From WHSW01 sp963705955 (GTDB taxonomy: Bacteria > Actinomycetota > Thermoleophilia > Solirubrobacterales > 70-9), in the NCBI GenBank assembly GCA_963705955.1, contig CAVPLH010000005.1:310001-374000 (forward strand): 64,000 nt of DNA, written 5' to 3'. The translations under genes and the position numbers were made by a program. Shown here piece after piece: positions 1 through 15,027 of the stretch. The notes below the pieces were generated by a model. It was not told the origin of the DNA. It made no database searches and worked only from the letters and a program-made list of their open reading frames with translations. How positions within the stretch are numbered: position 1 is the stretch's first letter; the number at the start of each line of letters is the position of its first letter.

Positions 1-577
1 TGCCGAACGGCCTCGGCAAGGAGGTCACGATCGCCGTCTTCGCCGAGGGGGACGCCGCTCGCGCCGCGACCGAGGCGGGTGCCGACTTCGTCGGTGCCCA
101 GGACCTCGCCGAGCGGGTCGAGAGCGGCTGGACCGACTTCGACGTCGCGATCGCGACCCCGGCGTTGATGGGTCCGGTGGTTTCGAAGCTTGGCCGGATC
201 CTCGGCCCGCAGGGCAAGATGCCGAACCCGAAGGTGGGGACGGTCACCGACGACGTCTCGAAGGCCGTCACCGAGGCGAAGGCCGGCAAGGTCGAGTACC
301 GCACCGATCGCCAGGGGATCATCCACCTGACGCTCGGCAAGGCGAGCTTCGACGAGCGCGCGCTGCTCGAGAACTACGCCGCGGTGATCGACGAGATCGT
401 CCGCGCCAAGCCCGCCGCCGCCAAGGGCCGCTACCTGATCACGGTGACGCTCGCGACCTCGATGGGCCCGGGCGTCCGGGTCGACGCGTCGCGGACCCGC
501 GAGTCGGAGATCCTCGCCGGCGCTCCCGGCGGCAACGGCGCCGAGGCCGCGAGCCCGAGCCCGCGACCGCGGGCTGA
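1..577 (+). CDS. rplA: 50S ribosomal protein L1 (5' partial, tail frameshift)
   Basis: C-terminal three quarters of L1, a 23S rRNA L1-stalk protein and translational repressor of its own operon. The window opens inside the gene (frame starts at base 3, PNGLGKEVTIAVFAEGD). Family motifs GPVVSKLGRILGPQGKMPNP and the C-terminal TSMGPGVRVDASRTRE are clear. The open frame then runs on unnaturally to 731 over clpP. Another frame gives a plausible short end (EPEPATAG, stop at 575-577), so a one-base indel near 530-560 is likely. The end coordinate is therefore inferred. The next gene is the antisense clpP and not rplJ. Confidence 0.93.
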   Translation, partial: AERPRQGGHDRRLRRGGRRSRRDRGGCRLRRCPGPRRAGRERLDRLRRRDRDPGVDGSGGFEAWPDPRPAGQDAEPEGGDGHRRRLEGRHRGEGRQGRVPHRSPGDHPPDARQGELRRARAARELRRGDRRDRPRQARRRQGPLPDHGDARDLDGPGRPGRRVADPRVGDPRRRSRRQRRRGREPEPATAG

Positions 578-603
578 CGCACTCGCGCCCCCGCCGAGCG
601 CGG

Positions 604-1254
604 CTACTCGTCCCGGTCGGAGTTGCCGTTCGGCGCCGACGCGGCGAACCCCGCTGCCGCCCGGCGCGGCAGCCTCCGCTCCTCGACGATCCGGTCGACG
701 AGCCCGTACTCGACCGCCTCGGCGGCGCTGAAGTAGCGGTCGCGCTCCATGTCGTCGTGAAGCTGTTCGACGGTCTGCCCGGTGTGTCGGGAGTAGATCT
801 CCTCGGTTCGCCGCCGCAGGTCGAGCACCTCGCGGGCGTGGATCTCGATGTCGGTGGTCTGACCCTCGAAGCCGCCGGACGGCTGGTGGATGAGGATGCG
901 GCCGTTCGGCAGCGTCATCCGCTTCCCGTCGGTGCCGCCGGCGAGGATCAGCGAGCCGCCCGACATCGCGATCCCGAAGCAGATCGTCTGCACGTCGGGG
1001 CCGATGAAGCGCATCGCGTCGTAGATCGCCAGCGCCGCGCTCAGTGAGCCGCCGGGCGAGTTGATGTAGATCGAGATGTCCTTGTCGGGGTCGTCGGATT
1101 CGAGGTGCATGAGCTGGGCGACGATCACGTTCGCGATCTCGTCGTCGATCTGCTGGCCGAGGAAGATGATCCGCTCGCTGAGCAGGCGCGAGTAGATGTC
1201 GAACGAGCGCTCGCCGCGCGACGTCTGCTCGATCACCATCGGGATCAAAGGCAT
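604..1254 (-). CDS. clpP: ATP-dependent Clp protease proteolytic subunit
   Basis: 216-residue ClpP, the serine peptidase that forms a double heptameric ring and degrades substrates fed by Clp ATPases. The catalytic triad aligns as S98 (GIAMSGGS), H123 (LIHQP) and D172 (RDRYF), the usual spacing. The start is ATG at 1254 with an AGGAGG ribosome binding site just upstream. The gene is antisense to the ribosomal genes, sits between rplA and rplJ, and is divergent from an SRPBCC-ArsR pair. Two ArsR-like palindromes lie in the shared promoter region, so control by that ArsR is possible. The GGS after the catalytic Ser replaces the more common MGA. Confidence 0.97.
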   Translation of the reverse strand: MPLIPMVIEQTSRGERSFDIYSRLLSERIIFLGQQIDDEIANVIVAQLMHLESDDPDKDISIYINSPGGSLSAALAIYDAMRFIGPDVQTICFGIAMSGGSLILAGGTDGKRMTLPNGRILIHQPSGGFEGQTTDIEIHAREVLDLRRRTEEIYSRHTGQTVEQLHDDMERDRYFSAAEAVEYGLVDRIVEERRLPRRAAAGFAASAPNGNSDRDE

Positions 1255-1280
1255 GGACGACCTCCTGTCCTGGGGATAGG

Positions 1281-1324
1281 TGCAACCGAGGGGTTGCAGT
1301 AATGTAGCGCAACCCGTCGGTTGC
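1281..1324. promoter_or_regulatory. two ArsR-type operator palindromes in the clpP / SRPBCC divergent promoter
   Basis: Two inverted repeats with the same core: TGCAACC-4-GGTTGCA (1281-1298) and GCAACC-4-GGTTGC (1309-1324), centres 27 bp apart. They lie between clpP and the SRPBCC-ArsR operon. They overlap a possible clpP -10 (TACATT on the minus strand, 1301-1306) and sit just before TAGGAT (1327-1332), a possible -10 of the SRPBCC gene. ArsR-family repressors bind such short dyads, so the natural ligand is the ArsR encoded at 1772. Binding itself is inference. Confidence 0.65.
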
Positions 1325-1361
1325 AGTAGGATCGGAGTCGAATCCGATCCGGAGGTGTGAA

Positions 1362-1775
1362 GTGAGCGAGAGCGAGCAGGCGGGCGGCGAGGTCATCGTG
1401 CCGGCACCGGCCGAGCAGACGTGGGAGGCGCTCACCGACCCCGACCAGCTCGGCGAGTGGCTCGGCGAGGCAGGCGAGCTCGAACTGTGTCCCGGCGGCG
1501 ATCTCGAGATCCGCGTCGGCGGGGAGGAGCGCCGTGGATTCTTCGAGGAGGTCGATCCCGGGCGCAGGCTCGTCTTCTGGTGGCGGGCCGACGACGACGA
1601 TCAATCCTCGCGGGTGGAGATCGACCTCGAGCCCGACCCCGACGGGACCAGGGTCCGGGTAACCGAGACCCGCCCGCTGCGCGCGCTCGACGCTCCCGGC
1701 GACGACCTCGGGACGCTGATCGGCGGCGGCGGGGCGCCGCAGATGGACAGCCGCCGCCTCGTCCTGGCAGGATGA
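1362..1775 (+). CDS. SRPBCC (AHSA1/START-like) domain protein
   Basis: 137 residues. The N-terminal part fits the AHSA1/SRPBCC fold (VPAPAEQTWEALTDPDQLGEWLG, then a beta-rich segment and FEEVDPGRRLVFWWRADD). Such proteins bind hydrophobic small molecules; the ligand here is unknown. GTG start with GGAGGT at 1351-1356. The stop overlaps the ATG of the following arsR (ATGA), so the two are translationally coupled. This is a common actinobacterial gene pair, usually autoregulated by the ArsR partner. Confidence 0.85.
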   Translation: MSESEQAGGEVIVPAPAEQTWEALTDPDQLGEWLGEAGELELCPGGDLEIRVGGEERRGFFEEVDPGRRLVFWWRADDDDQSSRVEIDLEPDPDGTRVRVTETRPLRALDAPGDDLGTLIGGGGAPQMDSRRLVLAG

Positions 1776-2110
1776 TGCCGGCGCGCATCGGTGCGCAGCC
1801 GGTGTTCGCGGCGCTCTCGGACCCGACCCGCCGCCGGGTGCTGGAGCTGATCGGCGAGCGCGGCGAGGCGAGCGCGAGCCAGCTCGCGGGGGGGCTGCCG
1901 GTCAGCCGGCAAGCGGTGCAGAAGCACCTCGTGAGCCTCTCCGACGCCGGCCTCGTCGCCGACCGCCGCGCCGGTCGCGAGGTCCTCTACCGCCTCACCC
2001 CGGCGCCGATGTCGGAGGCGATGAGCTGGATGGCCGCCGTCGGGGGCGAGTGGGACGAGCGGCTGGCGGCGCTGCAGCGCCACCTTCGATCGCGGCGCGG
2101 CTCGGCCTGA
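1772..2110 (+). CDS. ArsR-family winged-helix transcriptional regulator
   Basis: 112 residues with a winged helix-turn-helix: FAALSDPTRRRVLELIGERGEASASQLAGGLPVSRQAVQKHLVSL, then a wing (REVLYRLTPAPM). No cysteine pair typical of metal sensing is visible, so a metal-independent ArsR of the type paired with SRPBCC proteins is more likely. The start ATG overlaps the stop of the upstream gene. Likely represses its own operon, and perhaps clpP, through the dyads at 1281-1324. Confidence 0.9.
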   Translation: MMPARIGAQPVFAALSDPTRRRVLELIGERGEASASQLAGGLPVSRQAVQKHLVSLSDAGLVADRRAGREVLYRLTPAPMSEAMSWMAAVGGEWDERLAALQRHLRSRRGSA

Positions 2111-2176
2111 GGTCTCGCTCGCCGGGTCGGCCCGCTGACGGGCCGAAGCCGCAACGGCACGCCGCGGGTGATCCGC

Positions 2177-2306
2177 TACCATCGCGCCTCGATCACCCGC
2201 CAGAGACCGTCGGCGGGGCCGCTCCGCGGGGTGGCCCGGAAGACCGGCGCAGGTGAAGGTCGCGAGCCCGTCGCTCCCGAGCCTGCCTGCGTGCAGGCTC
2301 TTTTCT
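2177..2306 (+). promoter_or_regulatory. L10 leader (rplJL promoter and leader RNA with hairpin)
   Basis: TACCAT (2177-2182) is a candidate -10. About 160 nt of leader precede rplJ. The leader ends in a hairpin, GAGCCTGC / GCAGGCTC (2279-2286 and 2293-2300, loop of 6), followed by TTTTCTT. The known L10 leader of bacteria has the same hallmark, a ...GCCTGC...GCAGGCTTTT stem before rplJ, where the L10-L7/L12 complex represses its own synthesis. Assignment to that family is by pattern only. Confidence 0.65.
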
Positions 2307-2339
2307 TGTCGGCAGGCTCCCGAACACCGAGACTTCGCG

Positions 2340-3197
2340 ATGGACAGAGAGCAGAAAGCAGCCGCGGTCGCCGAGCTCAGCCAGGAGCTGAAGGGCGCCG
2401 AGACGATCTTCGCGGTCGACTACCGCGGGATCAGCGTCACCCAGGCCGCCGAGCTCCGCCGCCGCCTCGCCGAGGCCGACGCGGCGTTCAAGGTCGTCAA
2501 GAACCGGCTCGCGAAGCTCTCCGTCGCCGACGCCGGCACCGAGGGCATCGACGAGTTCCTGATCGGGCCGACCGCGCTCACCCTCGTCAACGGCGACGCC
2601 GTGGTCGCCGCGAAGGCGATCTCGACCTTCACCCGCGAGCACTCGGTGCTCGAGTTCAAGGGCGGGATCATGGACGGCGAGCCGCTCGACCCGGACACCT
2701 TCCAGGCGATCGCCCGGCTCCCCGGGCTCGAGGTCCTGCACGGCCAGCTCGTCGGGGTTACCGCGAGCCCGCTGACCGGCCTCGTCCGGGGGCTCGCCTC
2801 GATGGTCTCGGGCCTCGCGCTGGCGCTCGGGCAGATCGCCGAGCAGGGGCTGGTGAGCGGGGAGGCACCGGGAGCCGAGCAGGAGGGGGAGCCCGACGAG
2901 CCGCCCGTCGACGAGACGCCGGCGGACGAGACGCCCGCCGACGAGCCGCCCGCCGACGATGCGACGCCGGCGGACGAGACGCCCGCCGACGAGCCGCCCG
3001 CCGACGATGCGGCGCCCGCCGACGAGACGCCCGCCGAGGCCGAGCCCGCCGAGGCATCCGCGGCGGCAGAGACTTCCGAGGCCCCCGAGGCCTCAGATGA
3101 GAGCGATGACAAACAAGCGGAGTCGTCCGAGGAAGCCGAGCCGGAAGGCGAGGGCTCCGAGGATTCGGATTCCACGGAAACTCCCGAGGAGGCATAG
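2340..3197 (+). CDS. rplJ: 50S ribosomal protein L10 with long acidic tail
   Basis: 285 residues; L10 is usually about 170-180. Residues 1 to about 175 are a normal L10 (MDREQKAAAVAELSQELK, FAVDYRGISVTQAAELRR, VVKNRLAKL), the stalk base that carries L7/L12 dimers and binds 23S rRNA. The last ~110 residues are a low-complexity acidic tail with repeated PADETPADEPPADD units, visible at DNA level as direct repeats around 2915-3035. Start ATG at 2340. rplL follows after 2 bp and its ribosome binding site lies in the end of rplJ. Confidence 0.96.
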   Translation: MDREQKAAAVAELSQELKGAETIFAVDYRGISVTQAAELRRRLAEADAAFKVVKNRLAKLSVADAGTEGIDEFLIGPTALTLVNGDAVVAAKAISTFTREHSVLEFKGGIMDGEPLDPDTFQAIARLPGLEVLHGQLVGVTASPLTGLVRGLASMVSGLALALGQIAEQGLVSGEAPGAEQEGEPDEPPVDETPADETPADEPPADDATPADETPADEPPADDAAPADETPAEAEPAEASAAAETSEAPEASDESDDKQAESSEEAEPEGEGSEDSDSTETPEEA

Positions 3198-3199
3198 AC

Positions 3200-3586
3200 G
3201 TGGCCACCAAGCTGACCACCGAGGACTGGATCGACGAGCTGAAGAGCATCTCCGTGCTCGAGCTCTCGGAGCGCATCAAGGCGCTCGAGGAGGAGTTCGG
3301 CGTCTCGGCGACCGCGGTCGCCGCGGCGGCCCCGGCGGCCGGCGGCGGCGGTGGCGAGGAGGCGGAGGAGGAGTCGAGCACCGTCGACGTCGTCCTGACC
3401 GGCCCCGGAGACAAGAAGATCCAGGTGATCAAGGCGGTGCGCGCAGCGACCGGCCTCGGTCTCAAGGACGCCAAGGCCCTGGTCGACGAGGCGCCGAAGC
3501 CCGTCAAGGAGGGGATCGAGCGCGAGGAGGCCGAAAAGCTGAAGGCGGAGATCGAGGAGGCCGGCGGCAGCGTCGAGTTGAAGTAG
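3200..3586 (+). CDS. rplL: 50S ribosomal protein L7/L12
   Basis: 128 residues. N-terminal dimerisation domain (DWIDELKSISVLELSERIKALEEEFGV), Ala/Gly-rich flexible hinge, and C-terminal factor-binding domain (KIQVIKAVRAATGLGLKDAKALVDEAP). Binds L10 and recruits translational GTPases such as EF-Tu and EF-G, both encoded in this window. GTG start at 3200 preceded by GAGGAGG. Co-transcribed with rplJ. Confidence 0.98.
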   Translation: MATKLTTEDWIDELKSISVLELSERIKALEEEFGVSATAVAAAAPAAGGGGGEEAEEESSTVDVVLTGPGDKKIQVIKAVRAATGLGLKDAKALVDEAPKPVKEGIEREEAEKLKAEIEEAGGSVELK

Positions 3587-3656
3587 ACTCGTTGCTCGCA
3601 CCTCGTCGCCGATCCCTGCGCGAGTAACGAGAAACAAGGGACGCGTCACGCACGAT

Positions 3657-3685
3657 TTGGCCACGGAGAGCCTCTGTGGTATCTT
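3657..3685 (+). promoter_or_regulatory. candidate rpoBC promoter
   Basis: TTGGCC (3657-3662) and TATCTT (3680-3685) are separated by exactly 17 bp, with a TGG just before the -10 (extended -10). This is the best sigma-70-like match in the 188-bp gap between rplL and rpoB and gives a leader of roughly 85 nt. The same TGN-TAT(A/C)TT core precedes rpsL, fusA and rpmJ. Confidence 0.5.
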
Positions 3686-3774
3686 TGTGCGTCGCGCGCC
3701 ATTGAGCCCTTGTCTGCCCGAATCTCTCGCGCGGATTCGTCCTTTCCACGCCGATCATCCGAGGAGTCGCCCAG

Positions 3775-7348
<3,574 letters not shown>

Positions 7349-7389
7349 GCGATCTAGCGAAGCATCAACGCGGGAGCGACTGGAACTAA

Positions 7390-11448
<4,059 letters not shown>

Positions 11449-11496
11449 CCGGCTCGCGGCGCCTCGCCGCGTCCGCCCTGATCGAGCCAGGGCGCG

Positions 11497-11502
11497 TAAG
11501 CT
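11497..11502 (+). promoter_or_regulatory. leaderless-type -10 for the cbs gene
   Basis: TAAGCT lies six bases before the GTG start at 11509, so the first base of the start codon would be about +1. No Shine-Dalgarno sequence is present. The sites before the HAD-like gene and the VTT protein have the same geometry. Confidence 0.45.
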
Positions 11503-11508
11503 CCGACC

Positions 11509-12882
11509 GTGGACGCTGGGGCCGGAACTGAGATCCACGACTCGGTCCTCGAGCTGATCGGCGAGACGCCGCTGGTCCGGCTCTCGCGGCTCGAGCCAGG
11601 CATGCGGACGCCGCTGGTCGCCAAGGTCGAGTACATGAACCCCGGCGGCTCGGTCAAGGATCGTCCGGCCGTCGCGATGATCGACGCCGCCGAGCGCGCC
11701 GGCACGCTGCAGCCCGGCGGCACGCTGGTCGAGCCGACCTCGGGAAACACCGGGCTCGGGCTCGCGATGGCCGCGGCGCTGCGTGGCTACAAGGTGATCG
11801 CGGTGATGCCCGACAAGATGAGCCGCGAGAAGATCGACACCCTGCGCGCCTTCGGTGCCGAGGTCGTCGTCTGCCCGACCGCCGTCGAGCCCGAGGACCC
11901 GCAGTCCTACTACCGGGTCGCCGACCGCCTCACCGAGGAGATCGACGGTGCGTTTCAACCGAACCAGTACTTCAACCAGGCGAACCCCGAGGCCCACTAC
12001 CGATCGACCGGGCCGGAGCTCTGGCGACAGACCGGCGGCCGCGTCACCCACCTCGTCGTCGCGGTCGGGACCGGGGGAACGATCAGCGGGGTCGGCCGCT
12101 ATCTGAAGGAGCAGAACGCGGCGCTCGAGGTGGTCGGCGCGGACCCCGAGGGCTCGATCTACGCCGGAGGGCCGGTCCATCCCTACCGGGTCGAGGGGAT
12201 CGGGGAGGACTTCTGGCCCGAGACCCTCGATCGCGAGGTGATCGATCGTTACCTGACCGTCTCCGACGGCGACTCGTTCCTGATGGCGCGGCGGCTCGTC
12301 GCCCGCGAGGGCCTGTTCGCCGGCGGCTCGACCGGGACCGCCCTCTGCGCGGCGGTGCAGGTGGCCCGCGAGCTCGACGATCCCGAGGCGATGGTCGTGA
12401 CGATCATCCCCGACGGCGGGCGCCCGTACGTGTCGAAGGTGTTCAACGACTCGTGGATGCGCGAGCACGGGTACCTCGGCACCGAGGAGGCGCTCACCGT
12501 GGGCGAGGTGCTGACGGCGAAGGGAGTCGAGGGCCCGCTGCTGACGGTCGGCAGCCACGATCCGGTCGGCAGGGCGCTGGAGCTGATGCGAGAGCACGGG
12601 GTTTCCCAGGTCCCGGTCGTCTCGGGCGAGGACGGGACCGCGGTTGTCGGCACGGTGAGCGAGCGCGGCCTGCTGATGGCCTCGGCCGACCACCCCGGGA
12701 TCCTCGGCGAGCCGGTGACCGAGGTGCTCGAGCCGCCGCTCCCGGAGCTCGCCGCGGGCGACCCGGTCTCGGAGGCGATCCACATGCTGCGCGATCAGGG
12801 CAAGCCGGTGATCGTGGTCGAGAACGGCAACTCGCAGGGGATACTGACCGCGGTCGACCTGATCGAGGCGCTCAACCGGTGA
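11509..12882 (+). CDS. cystathionine beta-synthase (PLP enzyme with CBS pair)
   Basis: 457 residues. Fold-type II PLP domain with the Schiff-base Lys50 (NPGGSVKDRPA), substrate loop EPTSGNTGLG and phosphate-binding VGTGGTISG. Two C-terminal CBS domains follow from about residue 335 (LTVGSHDPVGRALELMREHGVSQVPVV). Makes cystathionine from homocysteine and serine. A cysteine-synthase role cannot be excluded, but the CBS pair and the downstream cystathionine lyase/synthase favour reverse transsulfuration. The GTG start sits 6 nt after a TAAGCT -10. Confidence 0.92.
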   Translation: MDAGAGTEIHDSVLELIGETPLVRLSRLEPGMRTPLVAKVEYMNPGGSVKDRPAVAMIDAAERAGTLQPGGTLVEPTSGNTGLGLAMAAALRGYKVIAVMPDKMSREKIDTLRAFGAEVVVCPTAVEPEDPQSYYRVADRLTEEIDGAFQPNQYFNQANPEAHYRSTGPELWRQTGGRVTHLVVAVGTGGTISGVGRYLKEQNAALEVVGADPEGSIYAGGPVHPYRVEGIGEDFWPETLDREVIDRYLTVSDGDSFLMARRLVAREGLFAGGSTGTALCAAVQVARELDDPEAMVVTIIPDGGRPYVSKVFNDSWMREHGYLGTEEALTVGEVLTAKGVEGPLLTVGSHDPVGRALELMREHGVSQVPVVSGEDGTAVVGTVSERGLLMASADHPGILGEPVTEVLEPPLPELAAGDPVSEAIHMLRDQGKPVIVVENGNSQGILTAVDLIEALNR

Positions 12883-12910
12883 GCGCCGCGGCGTCGAACG
12901 GGGTCGGGGG

Positions 12911-13990
12911 GTGACGCGCGACCCGAGCATCGAGACCCGCGTCGTGCACGCGGGTCTCGAGCCCGACCCCACCTACGGCTCGGTGATCCCGCCGATCCAC
13001 CAGACCTCCACCTTCGTCCAGCCGGCCCCGGGCCGGTTCGTCGAGGACTACGACTACGCGCGCTCGGCGAACCCGACCAGGGCGGCGCTGGAGAGCGCCC
13101 TCGGCGAGCTCGAGGGCGGCCACGGGGCCGCCTTCGCAAGCGGGATGGCGGCCACCCACGCGGTGCTCACCGCGGCGCTCGACGCCGGCGGGCACCTGAT
13201 CCTGCCGCTCGACCTCTACGGCGGTACCTACCGGCTGGTCGACAAGGTGCTGGCGCGCTTCGGGCTCGCCTACGACCTCGTCGACCAGACCGACGTCGAC
13301 GCGGTCCGGGCCGCGCTGCGTCCCGAGACCCGGTTGATCTGGGTCGAGACCCCGACCAACCCGTTGCTCAACGTGATCGACATCGGCGCTGTGGTCGAGG
13401 CGGCGGAGGACCGTGCGGTGGTCGTCGACAACACCTTCGCGACCCCGATCGTCCAGCGCCCGCTCGAGCTCGGCGCGACCGCGGTCGTCCATTCGACGAC
13501 CAAGTACCTCGGCGGACACTCCGACGTCGTCGGCGGCGCGGTGATCTCGGCCGACGAGGGTCTGCACGAGCGGGTCCGCTTCGTCCAGAACTCGGTCGGT
13601 GCGGTGCCGGGTCCGTTCGACTGCTTCCTCGTCCATCGCGGACTCCGCACGCTGGCGCTCCGCGTCGCCCGCCACGGCGAGAACGGTCGCGCGGTCAGCG
13701 AGTGGCTCTCCGAGGCCCCCGGGGTCGCGGACGTACGCTGGCCGGGCTTCGGCGGCATGGTCTCCTTCCGTCATCCCGACGCCGTCGCGCTCGTCGGGCG
13801 CACCGAGCTGTTCTCGCTCGCCGAGTCGCTCGGCGGGGTCGAGTCGCTGATCGAGGTCCCCCAGGCGATGACCCATCAGTCGGTCGAGGAGTCCGACGCC
13901 GCGGTCCCTGCCGACCTCGTGCGTCTCTCGTGCGGGATCGAGGCGGCCGACGACCTGATCGCCGACCTCGACCGGGCGCTGAGCGGCTGA
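12911..13990 (+). CDS. cystathionine gamma-lyase/gamma-synthase (Cys/Met PLP family)
   Basis: 359 residues; the family is usually 380-390. PLP Lys198 lies in HSTTKYLGGH, with DNTFATPIVQRPLELGA before it and the N-terminal YSRSANPT-type motif present as YARSANPTRAALE. With the upstream synthase it would complete homocysteine-to-cysteine transsulfuration. Lyase and synthase cannot be told apart by eye. Oddity: WPG joins directly to FGGMVSF, so the usual ~20-residue stretch (PGLxxHPGHExAxRQMxG) is missing in frame. The catalytic lysine is unaffected. GTG start 28 bp after the synthase. Confidence 0.9.
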   Translation: MTRDPSIETRVVHAGLEPDPTYGSVIPPIHQTSTFVQPAPGRFVEDYDYARSANPTRAALESALGELEGGHGAAFASGMAATHAVLTAALDAGGHLILPLDLYGGTYRLVDKVLARFGLAYDLVDQTDVDAVRAALRPETRLIWVETPTNPLLNVIDIGAVVEAAEDRAVVVDNTFATPIVQRPLELGATAVVHSTTKYLGGHSDVVGGAVISADEGLHERVRFVQNSVGAVPGPFDCFLVHRGLRTLALRVARHGENGRAVSEWLSEAPGVADVRWPGFGGMVSFRHPDAVALVGRTELFSLAESLGGVESLIEVPQAMTHQSVEESDAAVPADLVRLSCGIEAADDLIADLDRALSG

Positions 13991-14063
13991 AGCCGGGCGA
14001 TCGGCGTCAGGTTGTCGACGCCGCCGGGAGCGGGCCCGCACGGCGGCGAGGGCCTAGATCGAG

Positions 14064-14393
14064 CTAGGTGTCCCGCGTGGGCTCCGCTGCGCCGCGGCCG
14101 GTCGTCCGGGCGCCCGCGGCACGGACCGGAGCGGGTGGCGTGAGGATGCGGGTGCGCCCGCCTGGAGGGCACGGTGGCATCGGCAGGGCGTCGGGGCCGT
14201 GGTCACCGCGACGTGGGCCGTCGGGGCGCTTCGGCTCGCGACGGAAGCGATGGAAGCGGTGATCGTCGGAACCCGGCGGCGCCTCCTCGGGCTGCGTCTC
14301 GGCGCGGAACGCCCACCAGACGAGGTAGAGGAGCAGAGCGACAGGGATCTTCAGGATCACCATCAGAAAGAAAATCGGTACGAAACCGTCCAC
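14064..14393 (-). CDS. small single-pass membrane protein
   Basis: 109 residues. One hydrophobic N-terminal helix (PIFFLMVILKIPVALLLYLVWW, about residues 6-27) is followed by a hydrophilic Arg/Pro/His-rich tail that looks disordered. GTG start at 14393. Convergent with the cystathionine lyase/synthase gene. The family is not recognised. The ordered N-terminus makes the gene credible; the long Arg/Pro tail, which could partly read through non-coding DNA, is less certain. Confidence 0.6.
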   Translation of the reverse strand: MDGFVPIFFLMVILKIPVALLLYLVWWAFRAETQPEEAPPGSDDHRFHRFRREPKRPDGPRRGDHGPDALPMPPCPPGGRTRILTPPAPVRAAGARTTGRGAAEPTRDT

Positions 14394-14442
14394 GGACTCT
14401 CTCGCCTCTCCGGTTCGCCTCGGGACCGCGAGGCCCTCTGCG

Positions 14443-14985
14443 TCAGCGCGGAGTGTAACCCTCGCGAGCCCAGGCCAACAGCGTCTCGGTATGGGCGGCG
14501 GTGATCCCGATGTCGGACTCCGTCGGCGCGAGCAGGGTCGGGGCGGGACGGGCCTCGGCCCACCGCTGACAGCTACGGTCGAGCGAGTCGTCGATCCAGG
14601 CGAGGGGGCGATCGCCGGCGTACTCGTCGAGCGCTTCCAGCTTCCAGTGCGCGGTCCCGAACCGGGCTCGGCCGTTGAAGCGCAGGCAGGGGAGCTCGGT
14701 CGGGAGGCCGAGGATCAGCGGCAGGTGGTCGTTGGCGCGGTCCTCCCAGCCCGTCGCCCAGACCAGCTCGTAGACGGTCGCGAGCCGCAACAGCTCGGGC
14801 CCGGCGGCGTCGGAGATGCAATGGGCGACGCCGTCGATCAGGTGGAAGCGGCCGGGAACGTCCTCCGGAGGTCCCTCGAACCCGAACAGGCTGATCACCC
14901 CGTCGACGTCGACGGCCAGCACCGGCTCGGGATTCGGCTCACGGCGCTGTTTGGGCTCCGGTTTACGGTCCCGTTTGCGGAGCAT
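14443..14985 (-). CDS. HAD-like domain protein
   Basis: 180 residues. VLAVDVDGVISLF is a HAD motif I (DxDG). ATGWEDRAN and PLAWIDDSLDRS resemble the later conserved blocks, with the acidic DD motif near residue 130. Similar to HAD domains of unknown substrate in actinobacteria; phosphatase activity is inferred only. ATG start at 14985 with TACGCT 6 nt upstream and no Shine-Dalgarno, so probably leaderless. Divergent from rpsL, sharing a very short promoter region. Confidence 0.85.
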   Translation of the reverse strand: MLRKRDRKPEPKQRREPNPEPVLAVDVDGVISLFGFEGPPEDVPGRFHLIDGVAHCISDAAGPELLRLATVYELVWATGWEDRANDHLPLILGLPTELPCLRFNGRARFGTAHWKLEALDEYAGDRPLAWIDDSLDRSCQRWAEARPAPTLLAPTESDIGITAAHTETLLAWAREGYTPR

Positions 14986-14991
14986 CGAGGC

Positions 14992-15018
14992 AGCGTAGCG
15001 ATGCTCCCCTGCTATCTT
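14992..15018. promoter_or_regulatory. back-to-back promoters for the HAD-like gene and rpsL
   Basis: Minus strand: TACGCT (14997-14992), 6 nt before the ATG at 14985. Plus strand: TGC-TATCTT (15010-15018), an extended -10 with 9 nt before the GTG of rpsL. The two start codons are only 42 bp apart, so both transcripts would have little or no leader. Confidence 0.55.
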
Positions 15019-15027
15019 CCGCCGGCC

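Noticed and set aside
431..1435. 334-residue minus-strand open frame over clpP and the SRPBCC promoter
   Set aside because: Arg/Asp-rich shadow of clpP in another frame. ClpP with its full catalytic triad occupies the same DNA and a ribosome binding site supports ClpP only.
2915..3035. CRISPR-like repeats in rplJ
   Set aside because: The repeats are in frame, without unique spacers of constant size, and encode a PADE-type peptide repeat.
14491..15027. Long N-terminal extension of rpsL to 14491
   Set aside because: It would run over the divergent HAD-like gene and both promoters. The GTG at 15028 gives the exact S12 N-terminus.
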